From Prosthecobacter sp. (GTDB taxonomy: Bacteria; Verrucomicrobiota; Verrucomicrobiia; Verrucomicrobiales; Verrucomicrobiaceae): a stretch of 64,000 nucleotides of DNA. The notes beneath the pieces were generated by a model. That model did no database searches. It saw only the letters and a list, made by a program, of their open reading frames with translations, and had not been told where the DNA came from. Shown in pieces: positions 1-9,711 of this stretch (the stretch's first letter is position 1; the number at the start of each line of letters is the position of its first letter). A program made the position numbers and the translations under genes. Where the stretch lies: positions 151,615 through 215,614 of the forward strand of contig JAIPJY010000003.1 in the NCBI GenBank assembly GCA_021733925.1, written 5' to 3'.

Positions 1-1186
1 CGGCGGTGCGGATGGTGTCGCGGAATTCGACGGGCGTGGTGTTCTCAATCCAGAACACGATCGGCTCCACCGGCTCGCTCAGCTTCGTTCCAGGCTTTTG
101 CTTCACCAGCCTCCAGCGGTGGATGACGTCAAGATACGGAGCCACGTCCGTGCTGGTCATGTCGGTGATCTGGTGGGTGAAATAGCCGATGCGAGGATCA
201 TCGAGGCGCGGCTTGTAGTCGCTCTCCGGCATGGCGATGAGCGAGTGCTGCACGTGCACGGTGATGTAGCGCGCGTTGGCCACATCGGCGGCGGTTTCCC
301 AGGTGGGCATGGGGTTTTCAAACACGTATTCCGCCGTGATCGTGGTGTTTTTGGGGTAGCCGTTGATGCGCAGGACCTTGGACTTGGATTCGGACAGCTT
401 GCCCAGCACCGCCTTGTCGCCGCCACTGTGGCTGAATTTCACCTGGGCGAGGTTTTCACGCAGAAACAGGTTGGTGCAGGGGATGAGATAGCCGTCCGCG
501 TCTTCCGCAACGATGGTTTCGCTGTTCAGAATGGCGCTGCTGGTATTGGCCTTGTCAGCTTTGGCGAGAGCGCTTTGCGGATTGAAGTAGAGCTTGGTGT
601 TTTGCTCGATGAGCTCGACGCGGTCGAAGATCTTGCGAAACTTGAAGACCAGCGAGTCGCCGTAACGCCCCCGGTTGTGACCCGATGCCACGGGGCCATC
701 GACGCTGTGATTGAAATAGATGAATTCGGGGCCGATCTGGCTTTTTGAGACAAACAGCCACGGGCTGCCGTGCTCGACATCCAGGTAGGTGCGGAAGAGG
801 CCGTCGATGCGTTTGAAGTTCTTGGTGAATTCAGCGATGGTTTTGCGCTTGGGCTTATTGTCGCCGTCGTTGCTGCTGCTGCTCTTCGTCAGCGTCACCG
901 TGGTGGGTGCTGCCGCAGGGGCTGGCGTGCTGGGCTGGGCCGGTGGATTTGAGGGCGCTGGTTTGGCAGGCTCCGGTTTCGCTGGCTCCGGTTTAGGCTC
1001 CGGCTTGGGCTCCGGCTTGGGCTCCGGCTTGGGCTCACGCTTCGGCTCGGGCTTTTCCGGCTCCGGTTTGCCGGGTGCCGGTTTTGCAGGTGCCGGTTTG
1101 GGCTCAGGTTTACCCTCAGGAGCCGCAGGCAGGCTGTACAGAGGCAGGAGCAAGGCTGAGCAGGCAATCAGAAGGCGGCGAGGCAT
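1..1186 (-). CDS. Secreted zinc metalloprotease, DUF5117/DUF5118 type (5' part only)
   Basis: The frame is open from an ATG at 1186 to the left edge, so only about 395 N-terminal codons are present. Residues 1-22 form a signal peptide (MPRRLLIACSALLLPLYSL). A tract of roughly 50 residues follows, made of KPEP/KPAP repeats, probably a flexible or wall-spanning spacer. The globular part begins near 'KTIAEFTKNFKRIDGLF'. The visible end, 'PIVFWIENTTPVEFRDTIR', is the segment that in DUF5117 proteins directly precedes the metzincin-like HExxH domain, so the catalytic site should lie outside the window. Family assignment rests on recognised motifs; substrate is unknown. The gene is divergent from the DUF1549 gene at 1392 and shares a 205-bp intergenic region with it. 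Confidence 0.8.
   Translation of the reverse strand, partial: MPRRLLIACSALLLPLYSLPAAPEGKPEPKPAPAKPAPGKPEPEKPEPKREPKPEPKPEPKPEPKPEPAKPEPAKPAPSNPPAQPSTPAPAAAPTTVTLTKSSSSNDGDNKPKRKTIAEFTKNFKRIDGLFRTYLDVEHGSPWLFVSKSQIGPEFIYFNHSVDGPVASGHNRGRYGDSLVFKFRKIFDRVELIEQNTKLYFNPQSALAKADKANTSSAILNSETIVAEDADGYLIPCTNLFLRENLAQVKFSHSGGDKAVLGKLSESKSKVLRINGYPKNTTITAEYVFENPMPTWETAADVANARYITVHVQHSLIAMPESDYKPRLDDPRIGYFTHQITDMTSTDVAPYLDVIHRWRLVKQKPGTKLSEPVEPIVFWIENTTPVEFRDTIRTA
996..1036. repeat. 12-bp tandem repeat coding KPEP units
   Basis: The unit GGCTCCGGCTTG is repeated about three and a half times without change, with degenerate copies on both sides (about 955-1110). On the minus strand it encodes the Lys-Pro-Glu-Pro spacer of the metalloprotease, so it is a likely site of copy-number change. 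Confidence 0.85.
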
Positions 1187-1391
1187 GGCAAAGCAAGGGT
1201 GGGTGGTGGATCGTAAATATGACAATACCCAACACAACGGCCCAGCAGCGAGATCATTGTATAAAAATGTGACGGCCGGGCGGAACACCTCCTGTCGCGC
1301 TCTCCGCCATACCCGATTCACATTTAATGGTAAGAATGGTAAGAAAGCTGAAAGCCCTTCGTTTTCGCGGCTGGAAGACACCTCCACCCCT

Positions 1392-3554
1392 ATGAAAGCC
1401 CCCCGCCTCCTCCTCACGTGCCTGCTTGCCACTGCCTCGTTGCAAGCCTCCACACTGCCGGAAAGTCAGAAAATTGACCAGCTTCTCAGCAAGGACTGGG
1501 AGAAAGCCGGTCAGAAGCCAAACGCGCCCGCCAGCGACGAGGTCCTCGTGCGCCGGCTTTACCTCGACATCGCCGGGCGCATCCCCACCATGGATGAAGC
1601 CAAGGCCTACATGAATTCCAAGGATCCGCAGAAGCGTGCCAAGCTCATCGACACCCTGCTGGCCTCCGACGGCTACACCAGCCACATGTTCAACTACTGG
1701 GCCGATGTGCTGCGCCTGACCGACAACGTGAAAGGACGCATCACCGCCGAAGCCTATGAAGAATGGCTCAAGAAACAGATCAAGGCCAACACGCCCTATG
1801 ACCAGTTTGTGAAAAACCTCCTCACCACCGACGGCGGTGTGTGGGACAGTGGCAGCATCGGTTTCTGGCAGCGCGATGAGAACAAGCTCGACCACCTCGC
1901 CTACACTGTGCAGGTCTTCCTCGGCACCAGCATCGTCTGCGCCCAGTGTCACAACCACCCCTTCGACAAGTGGTCGCAGATGGACTACTACCACATGGCC
2001 GCCTTCACCTACGGCATGGACACCAAGAGCCGGGGCGTGGATTTCGGCAGCAAGAACAAGACGATGGCGCTCGACAAGAAAGCCGTACAGGCCATGAGCA
2101 AGGAGGAGCAGAAAGCCTACCGGGCCAAGATGGTGGCGGAGCGCAAGGCGGAAGAATCCAAGGTCAGCCGGGAGGACATGGCGCAGGTCAAACGTGCCAT
2201 GCAGGACGTGATGAAGCCGCTGCGCTACACCAGCGCCGAGTGGCAGGATGGCAAGCTCCCCAGTCTCCCCGCCGACTACAAATACCCCGATGCCAAGCCC
2301 GGCTCCAAAGTCGAAGCCAAAACCATCTTTGGTGAGGATGCCGTGATCAAGCCCGGTGAAACTCGTCTGAACGCCTTCGCTGATTGGATGGCCAGCCCGG
2401 AGAATCCGCGCTTCACTACGGTGATCGCCAATCGCATGTGGAAGAAAGCCTTCGGCGTCGGCTTGATCGAGCCCGTCGATGAAATCACCGACAGCACCGT
2501 CGCCAGCAACCCAGCGCTGATGGACTACCTGAGTGAACTGATGATCGAGAAAAAGTACTCGCTCAAATCCTTCCTGCGCGTGCTTTACAACACCGACACC
2601 TACCAGCGCGCCGCCACCACACAGGAGGTTCCTCTCGGCGAGACCTACCACTTCACCGGCCCGATCCTGCGCCGCATGAGCGCCGAGCAGATCTGGGACT
2701 CCTTTGTCACGCTCTCCAAAGGCAACATCGATGACACCGTCGATGACGAAAATACCCGCCTGCATCAGTATCTCGACGATCTCTCCATGTTCCTCGGCAC
2801 GGTCAAATCCAAGGGCGCAGAAGGCCTGGTGCAGATCGCCAAAGATGGCAGGGCCAAAATGGATGCCAACCAGAAGCAGATCGATGCGATGAAGGCCAAG
2901 CTCGAAGCGGACAAGGCGAAGGGCATCGATGTCACGGCAGAGGCCAAAGAACTCGCCAGACAAGCCGCCACTCTGCGCAAATCCTCTGAGAAGGACATCC
3001 TCGTCGCCCTGCTAGGCCAGGATCGCGCAGATGATCTGCGCCAGGGCTACCGGCCCGAAAAAACCGCGCAGAGCAAGCGCCCCCAGATTGATCCCAAGGC
3101 CCTTGTGTCCATGACCAAGCAGCAGCGCAAGGAGTTCATGAAGACCTATCAGCGCACCAGCAGCGCCAAGGACGGTATGGGCCTTACCTCCCGCGCCTCC
3201 GAGCAGCCCAGCCCGGCACGCCCCGGCACCTTCCTGCGCACCTTTGGCCAGAGCGACCGCGAGCTCATCCAGAACGCCAGCGACGACGCCTCCGTGCCGC
3301 AGGCCCTCACCCTGCTCAATGGTCCGGCGGCTGATGTGATCAACAATCCAGCCTCCAAATTGAATCAAGCCATCGCCGAAGCCGGGACACCCGCACAGAA
3401 AATCGCCACCCTCTATCAGGCCCTCCTGAGCCGAGCCCCCACAGCAGATGAGCAGGCCATTCTCAATGGCGTCATCAAGGAGCGCGGAGACAAGGCCGTC
3501 GCCGATGTCACTCACGCGCTCATCACCGGTTCCCAGTTCCTCTTCGTTCAGTAA
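1392..3554 (+). CDS. DUF1549/DUF1553 protein (Planctomycete cytochrome-associated)
   Basis: 720 aa. The frame is open further upstream, but the ATG at 1392 is followed by a clear signal peptide (MKAPRLLLTCLLATASLQAS), whereas the upstream frame runs over the divergent gene. The N-terminal part (about residues 30-240) is DUF1549 and carries a CxxCH-like motif, CAQCHNHPFDKW, at residues 183-194. The C-terminal part, including 'FADWMASPENPRFTTVIANR', is DUF1553. A Lys/Glu-rich helical insertion separates parts of the DUF1553 region. In Planctomycetes and Verrucomicrobia such genes almost always precede a DUF1501 gene, as here (18-bp gap), so the two probably act together at the envelope. Their biochemical role is not established. 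The CxxCH could bind haem c, but this is unproven. Confidence 0.9.
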   Translation: MKAPRLLLTCLLATASLQASTLPESQKIDQLLSKDWEKAGQKPNAPASDEVLVRRLYLDIAGRIPTMDEAKAYMNSKDPQKRAKLIDTLLASDGYTSHMFNYWADVLRLTDNVKGRITAEAYEEWLKKQIKANTPYDQFVKNLLTTDGGVWDSGSIGFWQRDENKLDHLAYTVQVFLGTSIVCAQCHNHPFDKWSQMDYYHMAAFTYGMDTKSRGVDFGSKNKTMALDKKAVQAMSKEEQKAYRAKMVAERKAEESKVSREDMAQVKRAMQDVMKPLRYTSAEWQDGKLPSLPADYKYPDAKPGSKVEAKTIFGEDAVIKPGETRLNAFADWMASPENPRFTTVIANRMWKKAFGVGLIEPVDEITDSTVASNPALMDYLSELMIEKKYSLKSFLRVLYNTDTYQRAATTQEVPLGETYHFTGPILRRMSAEQIWDSFVTLSKGNIDDTVDDENTRLHQYLDDLSMFLGTVKSKGAEGLVQIAKDGRAKMDANQKQIDAMKAKLEADKAKGIDVTAEAKELARQAATLRKSSEKDILVALLGQDRADDLRQGYRPEKTAQSKRPQIDPKALVSMTKQQRKEFMKTYQRTSSAKDGMGLTSRASEQPSPARPGTFLRTFGQSDRELIQNASDDASVPQALTLLNGPAADVINNPASKLNQAIAEAGTPAQKIATLYQALLSRAPTADEQAILNGVIKERGDKAVADVTHALITGSQFLFVQ

Positions 3555-3572
3555 GCCTCACGCATCATCCTC

Positions 3573-4868
3573 ATGAAAACTCTCCTCAACTCCTGTGACG
3601 ATGTCACCCGCCGTGACTTTGCCAAAAACATCGCCAAGACTTGTCTCGGTGTGACCGTGATGAGCGCCCTGGCACCACGCGGCTACGCGGCGTTTGAAGG
3701 CTCCAGCAAAGCCAGGCAGGCCGCCACGGCCAAGCGCGTCATCTACCTCTACATGTCCGGTGGCATGACGCATCTGGACACCTTTGGCTGCGTGCCCGGT
3801 GCGGACACGATGGGCGGCACCAAGACCATTCCCACCAGTGCGGATGGCGTGCAGATCGGCGAACTGCTGCCCCACACCGCGAAGATGATGCATCGCGGTG
3901 CCATCATCAATTCGCTTTCCTCGACTCAGGGCGCCCATGCGCAGGGCAACTACTTCCAGCACACCAGCTACACCATGCGCGGTGCCACACGGCATCCCAC
4001 GATGGGCGCGTGGATGCAGAAATTTCAGGGCAAGGGCAATGCCGATCTGCCCGGCTCCGTCATCATCACTGGCGACAGCAAGCACCCCGGTGGCGGTTTC
4101 TTCGAAGCCGCCTGCCAGCCGCTCATCCTCAACGACCCCGCCAAAGGCCTGCAAAACAGCCACCGCCCGACCACACTCAGCGAAGGCGACTTTGACTATC
4201 GCCTCGGTTTGTCTGCCAAGCTCGATCAAGGCTTCCAGCAGGCCTACAACTACAAAAACGTCAAAGCCTATGCCGACGTCTATAAAGACGCCATCCAGGT
4301 CATGAAGAGCGAAGACCTCGACGCTTTCGATCTCAGCAAGGAATCCGCCGAAACCCATGTGGCATACGGCTCCGGCAACTTCGCGCAGGGCTGCCTCCTC
4401 GCCCGTCGCCTCGTCGAGCACGGCGTGCGCTTTGTGGAAGTGAACCTCGGCGGCTGGGACATGCATCAGGACATCGGTGCCCGCCTGCCCGAGCGCTGCG
4501 GCGATCTCGATCAGGCGCTGGGCTCACTGCTCACCGATCTCGAACGCCGTGGCCTGCTGGATGACACCCTTGTCGTACTCACCTCCGAATTCGGCCGCAC
4601 GCCGAAGATCAATCAAAACGAAGGTCGCGACCATTATCCGAAAGCCTTCAGCTCCGTCCTCTGGGGTGGCGGCATCGCCGGCGGTCAGGTCTATGGCAAG
4701 ACGGACAAAGGCATCGAAGTCACCGAAAACAAAGTCGGCGTCCCCGACTTCAACGCCACCATCGCCTACGCCCTCGGCCTGCCGCTTGATCTAGTGCTGT
4801 ATTCAAATACCAAGCGTCCCTTTACTGTCACTGATAAGGGACAGCCGATTGCTAGCTTGTTTGCCTAG
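3573..4868 (+). CDS. DUF1501 family protein, probable Tat substrate
   Basis: 431 aa. The N-terminus carries TRRDFAKN with twin arginines at residues 13-14 and then a hydrophobic stretch ending 'APRGYA', which suggests Tat export. The body matches DUF1501, a family with an alkaline-phosphatase/sulfatase-like fold: 'VIYLYMSGGMTHLDTFGC' near the start, 'GVRFVEVNLGGWDMHQD' centrally and 'VVLTSEFGRTPKIN' later. The Asp, His and Thr/Ser residues in these motifs are where sulfatase-fold enzymes bind metal, but activity has not been shown for the family as far as I know. It is co-oriented with the DUF1549/1553 gene and likely co-transcribed. Confidence 0.9.
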   Translation: MKTLLNSCDDVTRRDFAKNIAKTCLGVTVMSALAPRGYAAFEGSSKARQAATAKRVIYLYMSGGMTHLDTFGCVPGADTMGGTKTIPTSADGVQIGELLPHTAKMMHRGAIINSLSSTQGAHAQGNYFQHTSYTMRGATRHPTMGAWMQKFQGKGNADLPGSVIITGDSKHPGGGFFEAACQPLILNDPAKGLQNSHRPTTLSEGDFDYRLGLSAKLDQGFQQAYNYKNVKAYADVYKDAIQVMKSEDLDAFDLSKESAETHVAYGSGNFAQGCLLARRLVEHGVRFVEVNLGGWDMHQDIGARLPERCGDLDQALGSLLTDLERRGLLDDTLVVLTSEFGRTPKINQNEGRDHYPKAFSSVLWGGGIAGGQVYGKTDKGIEVTENKVGVPDFNATIAYALGLPLDLVLYSNTKRPFTVTDKGQPIASLFA

Positions 4869-4956
4869 GTGTTCTAAGTTTTCGCATCAGGATTATTGAT
4901 AATTTTTTACGGCTTTTTATCGACAAAATTTTTCGCCATGATCAAGATGGCGGAAA

Positions 4957-7815
4957 ATGATGCGATTCAGGAAAGCACTGCTTCACCTTGAGATTCTTGC
5001 CGGTCTCCTGTGGACTCTGCCGACGGCAGGTGCCGAGCTCACGGACGCGCAACTGCGCGGCGGACTGACACAGCTTGCCGCGTTGCTGGCGGCGGATGTG
5101 CCGAAGGACGCACGCTGGGTGCTCGCAGAGAGCCAAGGGCGGCGGTTTGGCATCTTCGCCCAGGAGGAGGATGTATTCCGCACCGAGGGCAACACCTTCC
5201 TTTTCGACGAAAAGCCCGGGGTCGAGGCCCGCATCCTGTTCTTGTCCACCGGCACGGTTTATACCGTCAAAGCAGAGAGCGAAGGAGGTAATGAGACAGA
5301 ACGCCGCGAACGCGAATTTCGCGCCACGTGGAAAAATGCCGGCGTGACCAAGGACGTGGCGGCAGCGGCGGAGTGGCTGACGAAAGAGGCGAAGAAAAGC
5401 TCTGCCAGCCCGGGATCTGGTGACACCGATCCTTTCGGTGGCAGTGACAGTGACAACTCAGGCAACCAACTGGCCACGCATCAGCAGACCGCCTTGTTAT
5501 GGGCCGCTGTCTTGCAGCGCACCGGGCATGAGGCGGAGTCCCTCACTCTCGCCAGGGCGGCTCTGACCAATGCCGATGACAAACGCCGCAAGCAATTGCT
5601 CGACGGCTGTTTCGACACCCGGGCCAATCAGGCATTCCAACAGGTGATGGAGGATTTTGCCAAGCTGCACGACTGGAGCAAACTGCGTGATGCACTGGCT
5701 GGACTGGTGGGCCAATACCCGCTCGGCTGGCAGAATCGCGACGCGGTGCGGGTATTGCTTCACAACGTCACCGAACGCGCAAAACAGCCAGCAGTGCCGC
5801 CGCTTCAAACAGCGCGCCCTATCTCTGACGCGGACCAGAAAGTGCTGCTGGCATGGGTGCAGGAGCTTGAAGCTGGCAAACAGCTTGAGTATTCACGGTG
5901 GTCCCTGCCTGCATTGACAAATGAGGATGGTGAAGAGAATCGAGCGGTTCAGGGCAACGGGGCTGCATTCCCGCGCAGCCACGGTTTTGCCGCCGTGCCA
6001 CTGCTGGCTGCGCTCTTGGGGGATGACACCCTGACGCTCGTGGATCTGAACAGGGGGCAGGGCATGGGCAGCGGTTCCTTTGGTGGTCGAGATGAGGATG
6101 CGGTCACAAAACTCCAGAATGCTTACAACGCGCTCCCCAAGCCAATGACCCGTGCACAGCTGGCCTGGAATCTTCTGGAACGTGTGGTGCCCAGCGAACT
6201 GCGCCGCTCCGGCTCCGAAAATCTCAAGGAGCAGGCTCCGGAAATTCTCTCCTGGTACAACAGCCTCAAGGATTCCACTCCCGCTGACCTCGCGCTCGCC
6301 TATCTTGAGGCAGGCGACGGAGGCCAGGAAATCATCAAGCAGGCGATGGAGGTGACCGATCCGAAGAAATTCGCCCGTTTGGAAAACAGCATGCTCGAAC
6401 AGGCTCAAATCTATGACTTGAGCAACCTGGTTCCTTTCGTCGAAAAGCTCGGTCCTGAAAAGGGGCCCGCCTTCGTCACCAAAGTACGGCAAAAGCTCGA
6501 AGGCGAACTCAGCCGCTACGGCTCAGATAATCAGGACAGGCAGCGCAAGCAGATGGAGTCCAGCCTCAAGCGCCTCGAAACAGCGGCCAAGGGTGAAAAG
6601 AAAAAGCCGGATCTCAATGAGCTTCTGGTGATGCTGGCAGCTTACGATGAGACAGCAGAAGAAGAGGATCTGGTGGCGGCGCGAGAGGCCTTTCAGGAAT
6701 TCCCCAAGCTCATGCGCAAACGACCTGCTGCTGAACGTCTCGATTTGATTTTAGCGGCGCTGCCGGATTTCAAATCGAAATCTCTGGCGGTCAACATGCT
6801 GCAATACGCCTTGCATGGCGATGAGAGTGATGGAGAAAAAATCAAACCCGAGGAGCGTGTGGCGTTGCTGGAACGTACCCGGCCGCACTGGCAGAAACTC
6901 CTGGCAGCATCGACGAATGAGAAGGATGGGCAGTCCCAGAACCTGCTCATCCAGCTTGTGGCAGCACTGGAGCGACTGGTAAGTGGAGATGTGCAGCAAA
7001 GAGAGTTGTCCCAGATATCCATTCTGGGGGATCGCGGAGCGGTCATCCTGCGGGAACGCGCCACCGCCTTGCTGGCGGGCCAGAAGGTGGATCCGCTGCC
7101 CAGTGCCGCCGAGATCAAATCAGACGCGCGCGAAAAGCTCCTCGCAGAATGGAGTAAAAAGACGACGGATGAAATGACGCGTGATCTTGAAACTCTGCCA
7201 GTGGACCAGCTGCTGGCGCTCAATGAAACACTCGCCCGCAGTTCAGACCTTCCCGGCAGCTTCAAAGAGTACGTTGGCCTGATTCAATCGGTGCAGCTCA
7301 AAGACGTGGCCGATGCCGCGCCATGGCAGGCATTTCGCGGCAAGGCCTGGAGCAAGGACATGCTCCTGGCTCTAGCCAGACAAGTTTCCACCTACAGCGG
7401 TGGGCGTCTCGTGGTGCAGCTTCAGCGCAATGCGCCGCTCTTCGGCTTCAAGCTGCAGGTGAGCGAGGTGCCAAAATTCATAGGCATGTGGCAGGTGCAG
7501 CAATTGGAAAATACGGCGGAGAATTTGGGCGAGAACTTCCCCAAACTCGGCAAACGCCTTTCTGCCGCCAGCTTTCAGCAAGCGCGTGCCAATGAACAGT
7601 GGATCTGGCTGGATTCGCCCACGGTCGAAGCTTCCAAGGAAACTCCCAAAGCCGGGAATGATGACGAAGAAGCCGCCGAATCACTTCTGGAAATGCGCCA
7701 GGAGGAGCTGAAGGCATGGGAGGCTCTGTCCAAGGCCGTGGAAAATTCCAAAGCACTTCCCACCGTACTGACTTTCCTCAGCGCTCCCACTGCCGAACTC
7801 GTCAAAAAAGACTAA
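4957..7815 (+). CDS. Large secreted helical protein, first gene of the MoxR operon
   Basis: 952 aa, family not recognised. The N-terminus MMRFRKALLHLEILAGLLW is a signal peptide, cleaved near 'GAELTD'. A Gly/Ser/Asp-rich linker at about residues 149-170 ('SGDTDPFGGSDSDNSG') separates a small N-terminal domain from a long helical body with many Leu/Ala/Glu heptad-like stretches. TPR or HEAT-like solenoid structure is plausible but I cannot identify individual repeats. No C-terminal membrane anchor is visible. It lies 12 bp before the moxR-like gene and runs in the same direction, so it is presumably part of that operon. An extracytoplasmic client or scaffold is an inference from position only. 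Confidence 0.7.
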   Translation: MMRFRKALLHLEILAGLLWTLPTAGAELTDAQLRGGLTQLAALLAADVPKDARWVLAESQGRRFGIFAQEEDVFRTEGNTFLFDEKPGVEARILFLSTGTVYTVKAESEGGNETERREREFRATWKNAGVTKDVAAAAEWLTKEAKKSSASPGSGDTDPFGGSDSDNSGNQLATHQQTALLWAAVLQRTGHEAESLTLARAALTNADDKRRKQLLDGCFDTRANQAFQQVMEDFAKLHDWSKLRDALAGLVGQYPLGWQNRDAVRVLLHNVTERAKQPAVPPLQTARPISDADQKVLLAWVQELEAGKQLEYSRWSLPALTNEDGEENRAVQGNGAAFPRSHGFAAVPLLAALLGDDTLTLVDLNRGQGMGSGSFGGRDEDAVTKLQNAYNALPKPMTRAQLAWNLLERVVPSELRRSGSENLKEQAPEILSWYNSLKDSTPADLALAYLEAGDGGQEIIKQAMEVTDPKKFARLENSMLEQAQIYDLSNLVPFVEKLGPEKGPAFVTKVRQKLEGELSRYGSDNQDRQRKQMESSLKRLETAAKGEKKKPDLNELLVMLAAYDETAEEEDLVAAREAFQEFPKLMRKRPAAERLDLILAALPDFKSKSLAVNMLQYALHGDESDGEKIKPEERVALLERTRPHWQKLLAASTNEKDGQSQNLLIQLVAALERLVSGDVQQRELSQISILGDRGAVILRERATALLAGQKVDPLPSAAEIKSDAREKLLAEWSKKTTDEMTRDLETLPVDQLLALNETLARSSDLPGSFKEYVGLIQSVQLKDVADAAPWQAFRGKAWSKDMLLALARQVSTYSGGRLVVQLQRNAPLFGFKLQVSEVPKFIGMWQVQQLENTAENLGENFPKLGKRLSAASFQQARANEQWIWLDSPTVEASKETPKAGNDDEEAAESLLEMRQEELKAWEALSKAVENSKALPTVLTFLSAPTAELVKKD

Positions 7816-7827
7816 CCACCTCATCCT

Positions 7828-8811
7828 ATGCCACCACCCGTTCCACAACCCTCCTGGGAGCACGTGCTCAAGCAAGTCGCTCGCGTTCGCGAAGAAACCG
7901 GCCGTGTCATCGTCGGCCAGAATGCGGTCGTCGAGCAGATGCTCACCGCCTTGCTCTGCCGTGGCCACTGTCTGCTGGTAGGGGTGCCGGGTCTGGCGAA
8001 AACGCTGCTTGTCTCCACGCTGGGGAAAATCCTCGGCCTCAAATTCCAGCGCATTCAGTTCACGCCGGATCTGATGCCCACAGACATCCTCGGCAGCGAG
8101 GTGCTGCAGGAGACGCCCGGCGGTGGACGCAGCTTCAACTTCGTCCCCGGTCCTATCTTTGCGAATCTGATCCTCGCGGACGAAATCAACCGTACGCCGC
8201 CCAAAACGCAGGCCGCGCTGCTCGAAGCCATGCAGGAAAAGCAGGTCACCGTGGCCGGCAAAACGCGTGCGCTCGAAGAGCCCTTCCTCGTCTTCGCCAC
8301 ACAAAATCCGATTGAGCATGAAGGCACCTACCCGCTGCCGGAAGCGCAGCTCGACCGCTTCTTCTTCGACATCCGTCTCGACTACCCCACGCTGGCTGAG
8401 GAGGCTGAGGTGCTTGCCCGCACCACCGGCAAAACCTCCGCCACCGTCGAGGCTGTGCTGGATGCCACCAGCCTGATGGCGCTGCAAGAGGCCGTGCTGG
8501 AGGTGCCCGTGCCGGACCACGTCACGCAGGCCATCCTGCAGCTCACGCATCGTTCCCGTCCCGGGGGCGAACTCGCGGATGACTTCATCAAAAACTACGT
8601 TGCCTGGGGCGCAGGCCCGCGTGCATCGCAGTCGCTGGTACGTGCCGCCCGTGCGCTCGCGCTGCTGCGGGGTCAAGCCGCTGCCTCCATCGAGGAAGTC
8701 AAAGCCGTGGCCGCCCCCGTGCTGCGCCATCGCATTCTGCCGAACTACAACGCCACCGGCGACAACATCACCGTCGAGCAGATCATCACCCACCTGCTCG
8801 GCAAAATTTGA
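7828..8811 (+). CDS. MoxR-family AAA+ ATPase
   Basis: 327 aa, usual length for the family. Walker A is GVPGLAKT (residues 52-59) and Walker B is LILADE (114-119) followed by 'INRTPPKTQAALLEAMQE'. The sensor 1 region reads 'FATQNPIEHEGTYPLPEAQ', a MoxR hallmark. The C-terminal AAA lid follows. MoxR ATPases act as cytoplasmic chaperone-like machines with vWA-domain partners, in maturation of enzymes or in stress tolerance. The next three genes encode the typical partners (DUF58 and vWA proteins). Confidence 0.95.
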   Translation: MPPPVPQPSWEHVLKQVARVREETGRVIVGQNAVVEQMLTALLCRGHCLLVGVPGLAKTLLVSTLGKILGLKFQRIQFTPDLMPTDILGSEVLQETPGGGRSFNFVPGPIFANLILADEINRTPPKTQAALLEAMQEKQVTVAGKTRALEEPFLVFATQNPIEHEGTYPLPEAQLDRFFFDIRLDYPTLAEEAEVLARTTGKTSATVEAVLDATSLMALQEAVLEVPVPDHVTQAILQLTHRSRPGGELADDFIKNYVAWGAGPRASQSLVRAARALALLRGQAAASIEEVKAVAAPVLRHRILPNYNATGDNITVEQIITHLLGKI

Positions 8812-8823
8812 TCTGACATCACC

Positions 8824-9711
8824 GTGGCCAGCACCTTCAAACACCTCAAGCCCGAGGACGTACGCAAGCTCAGGAACTATGAGCTTTCGGCACGTCTCAT
8901 GGTCGAAGGCTGGCTCAGCGGCAGGCATCGTTCACGGCAGCGTGGTTCCTCCATCGAATTCCACGAGTATCGCGGCTACACCCCTGGCGATGACCCGAAG
9001 CTGGTGGACTGGCGCGTGTTTGCGCGCACCGACCGCGTGTTTCTGAAAACCTTTGAGCAGGAGACGAACATGGAGATGCACCTGTTCGTGGACAGCAGCG
9101 CCAGCATGGGCTTCCCAATCGCTGACGGTGTTTCCAAGCTCGATCACGCCTCCTTCTTCGCCGCCTGTCTCGCCTGGCTCGTCGTGAGGCAGACGGACAA
9201 GGTCAGCCTGCATCTCTTTGATGACCGCATCCGCGCCTCCTTTCCGCTGGGCAGCACACGCACGCATTTGCACCAGTGCCTCAGCGCGCTGGAAAATAAC
9301 CAGCCGGGCCAGAAGACATCCCTAGCCGCAGCGCTGGAGCGCTCGCTGCCCGTGCTGAACCGCCGAGGCACCCTCGTCATTCTCAGCGACTTCTACGAAG
9401 ACCCCACCGCTGTGTTCAAGGCGCTCAATCCTTATATCCATCGCGGCTTTCGCATTCATCTCTTCCAGGTGCTCACGCCGATGGAGCTCGACATTGGCGA
9501 AGTCGGCCTCGCGCGCTTCACCGATCTGGAAACCGGTGAGAAGCTCACCATCCACAGCCAGCAGGTGCGCGAGAGCTATCGCGAGGCGGTGCGTGATCGC
9601 ATTCAAACGCTGCGCAACCTCGCCGTCAGCCGCCGCGTGGACTGGATGCTCGCCCGCACGGATGAAAGCTACTTCGCGCTGCTGGATCGTCTCACCCAAC
9701 TCCACGGATGA
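8824..9711 (+). CDS. DUF58 domain protein (MoxR partner)
   Basis: 295 aa, starting with GTG at 8824, 12 bp after the MoxR gene. I see no in-frame ATG before the conserved region. The DUF58 signature is 'GSSIEFHEYRGYTPGDDPK' followed by LVDWRVFARTDR (about residues 40-72). A vWA-like segment follows with 'FVDSSASMGF' (DxSxS, a MIDAS-type metal site). No membrane segment is visible, unlike some DUF58 proteins, so it is probably cytoplasmic. Its stop overlaps the ATG of the next gene, indicating translational coupling. Confidence 0.93.
   Translation: MASTFKHLKPEDVRKLRNYELSARLMVEGWLSGRHRSRQRGSSIEFHEYRGYTPGDDPKLVDWRVFARTDRVFLKTFEQETNMEMHLFVDSSASMGFPIADGVSKLDHASFFAACLAWLVVRQTDKVSLHLFDDRIRASFPLGSTRTHLHQCLSALENNQPGQKTSLAAALERSLPVLNRRGTLVILSDFYEDPTAVFKALNPYIHRGFRIHLFQVLTPMELDIGEVGLARFTDLETGEKLTIHSQQVRESYREAVRDRIQTLRNLAVSRRVDWMLARTDESYFALLDRLTQLHG

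Noticed and set aside
789-1391. N-terminal extension of the DUF1549 gene by about 200 codons
   Set aside because: It lies antisense to the divergent metalloprotease, is Gly/Ser-rich repeat translation, and the ATG at 1392 begins a normal signal peptide.
1254-2963. 569-aa minus-strand open frame
   Set aside because: Antisense shadow of the well-supported DUF1549/1553 gene; composition follows codon positions of the + gene and no family motifs are visible.
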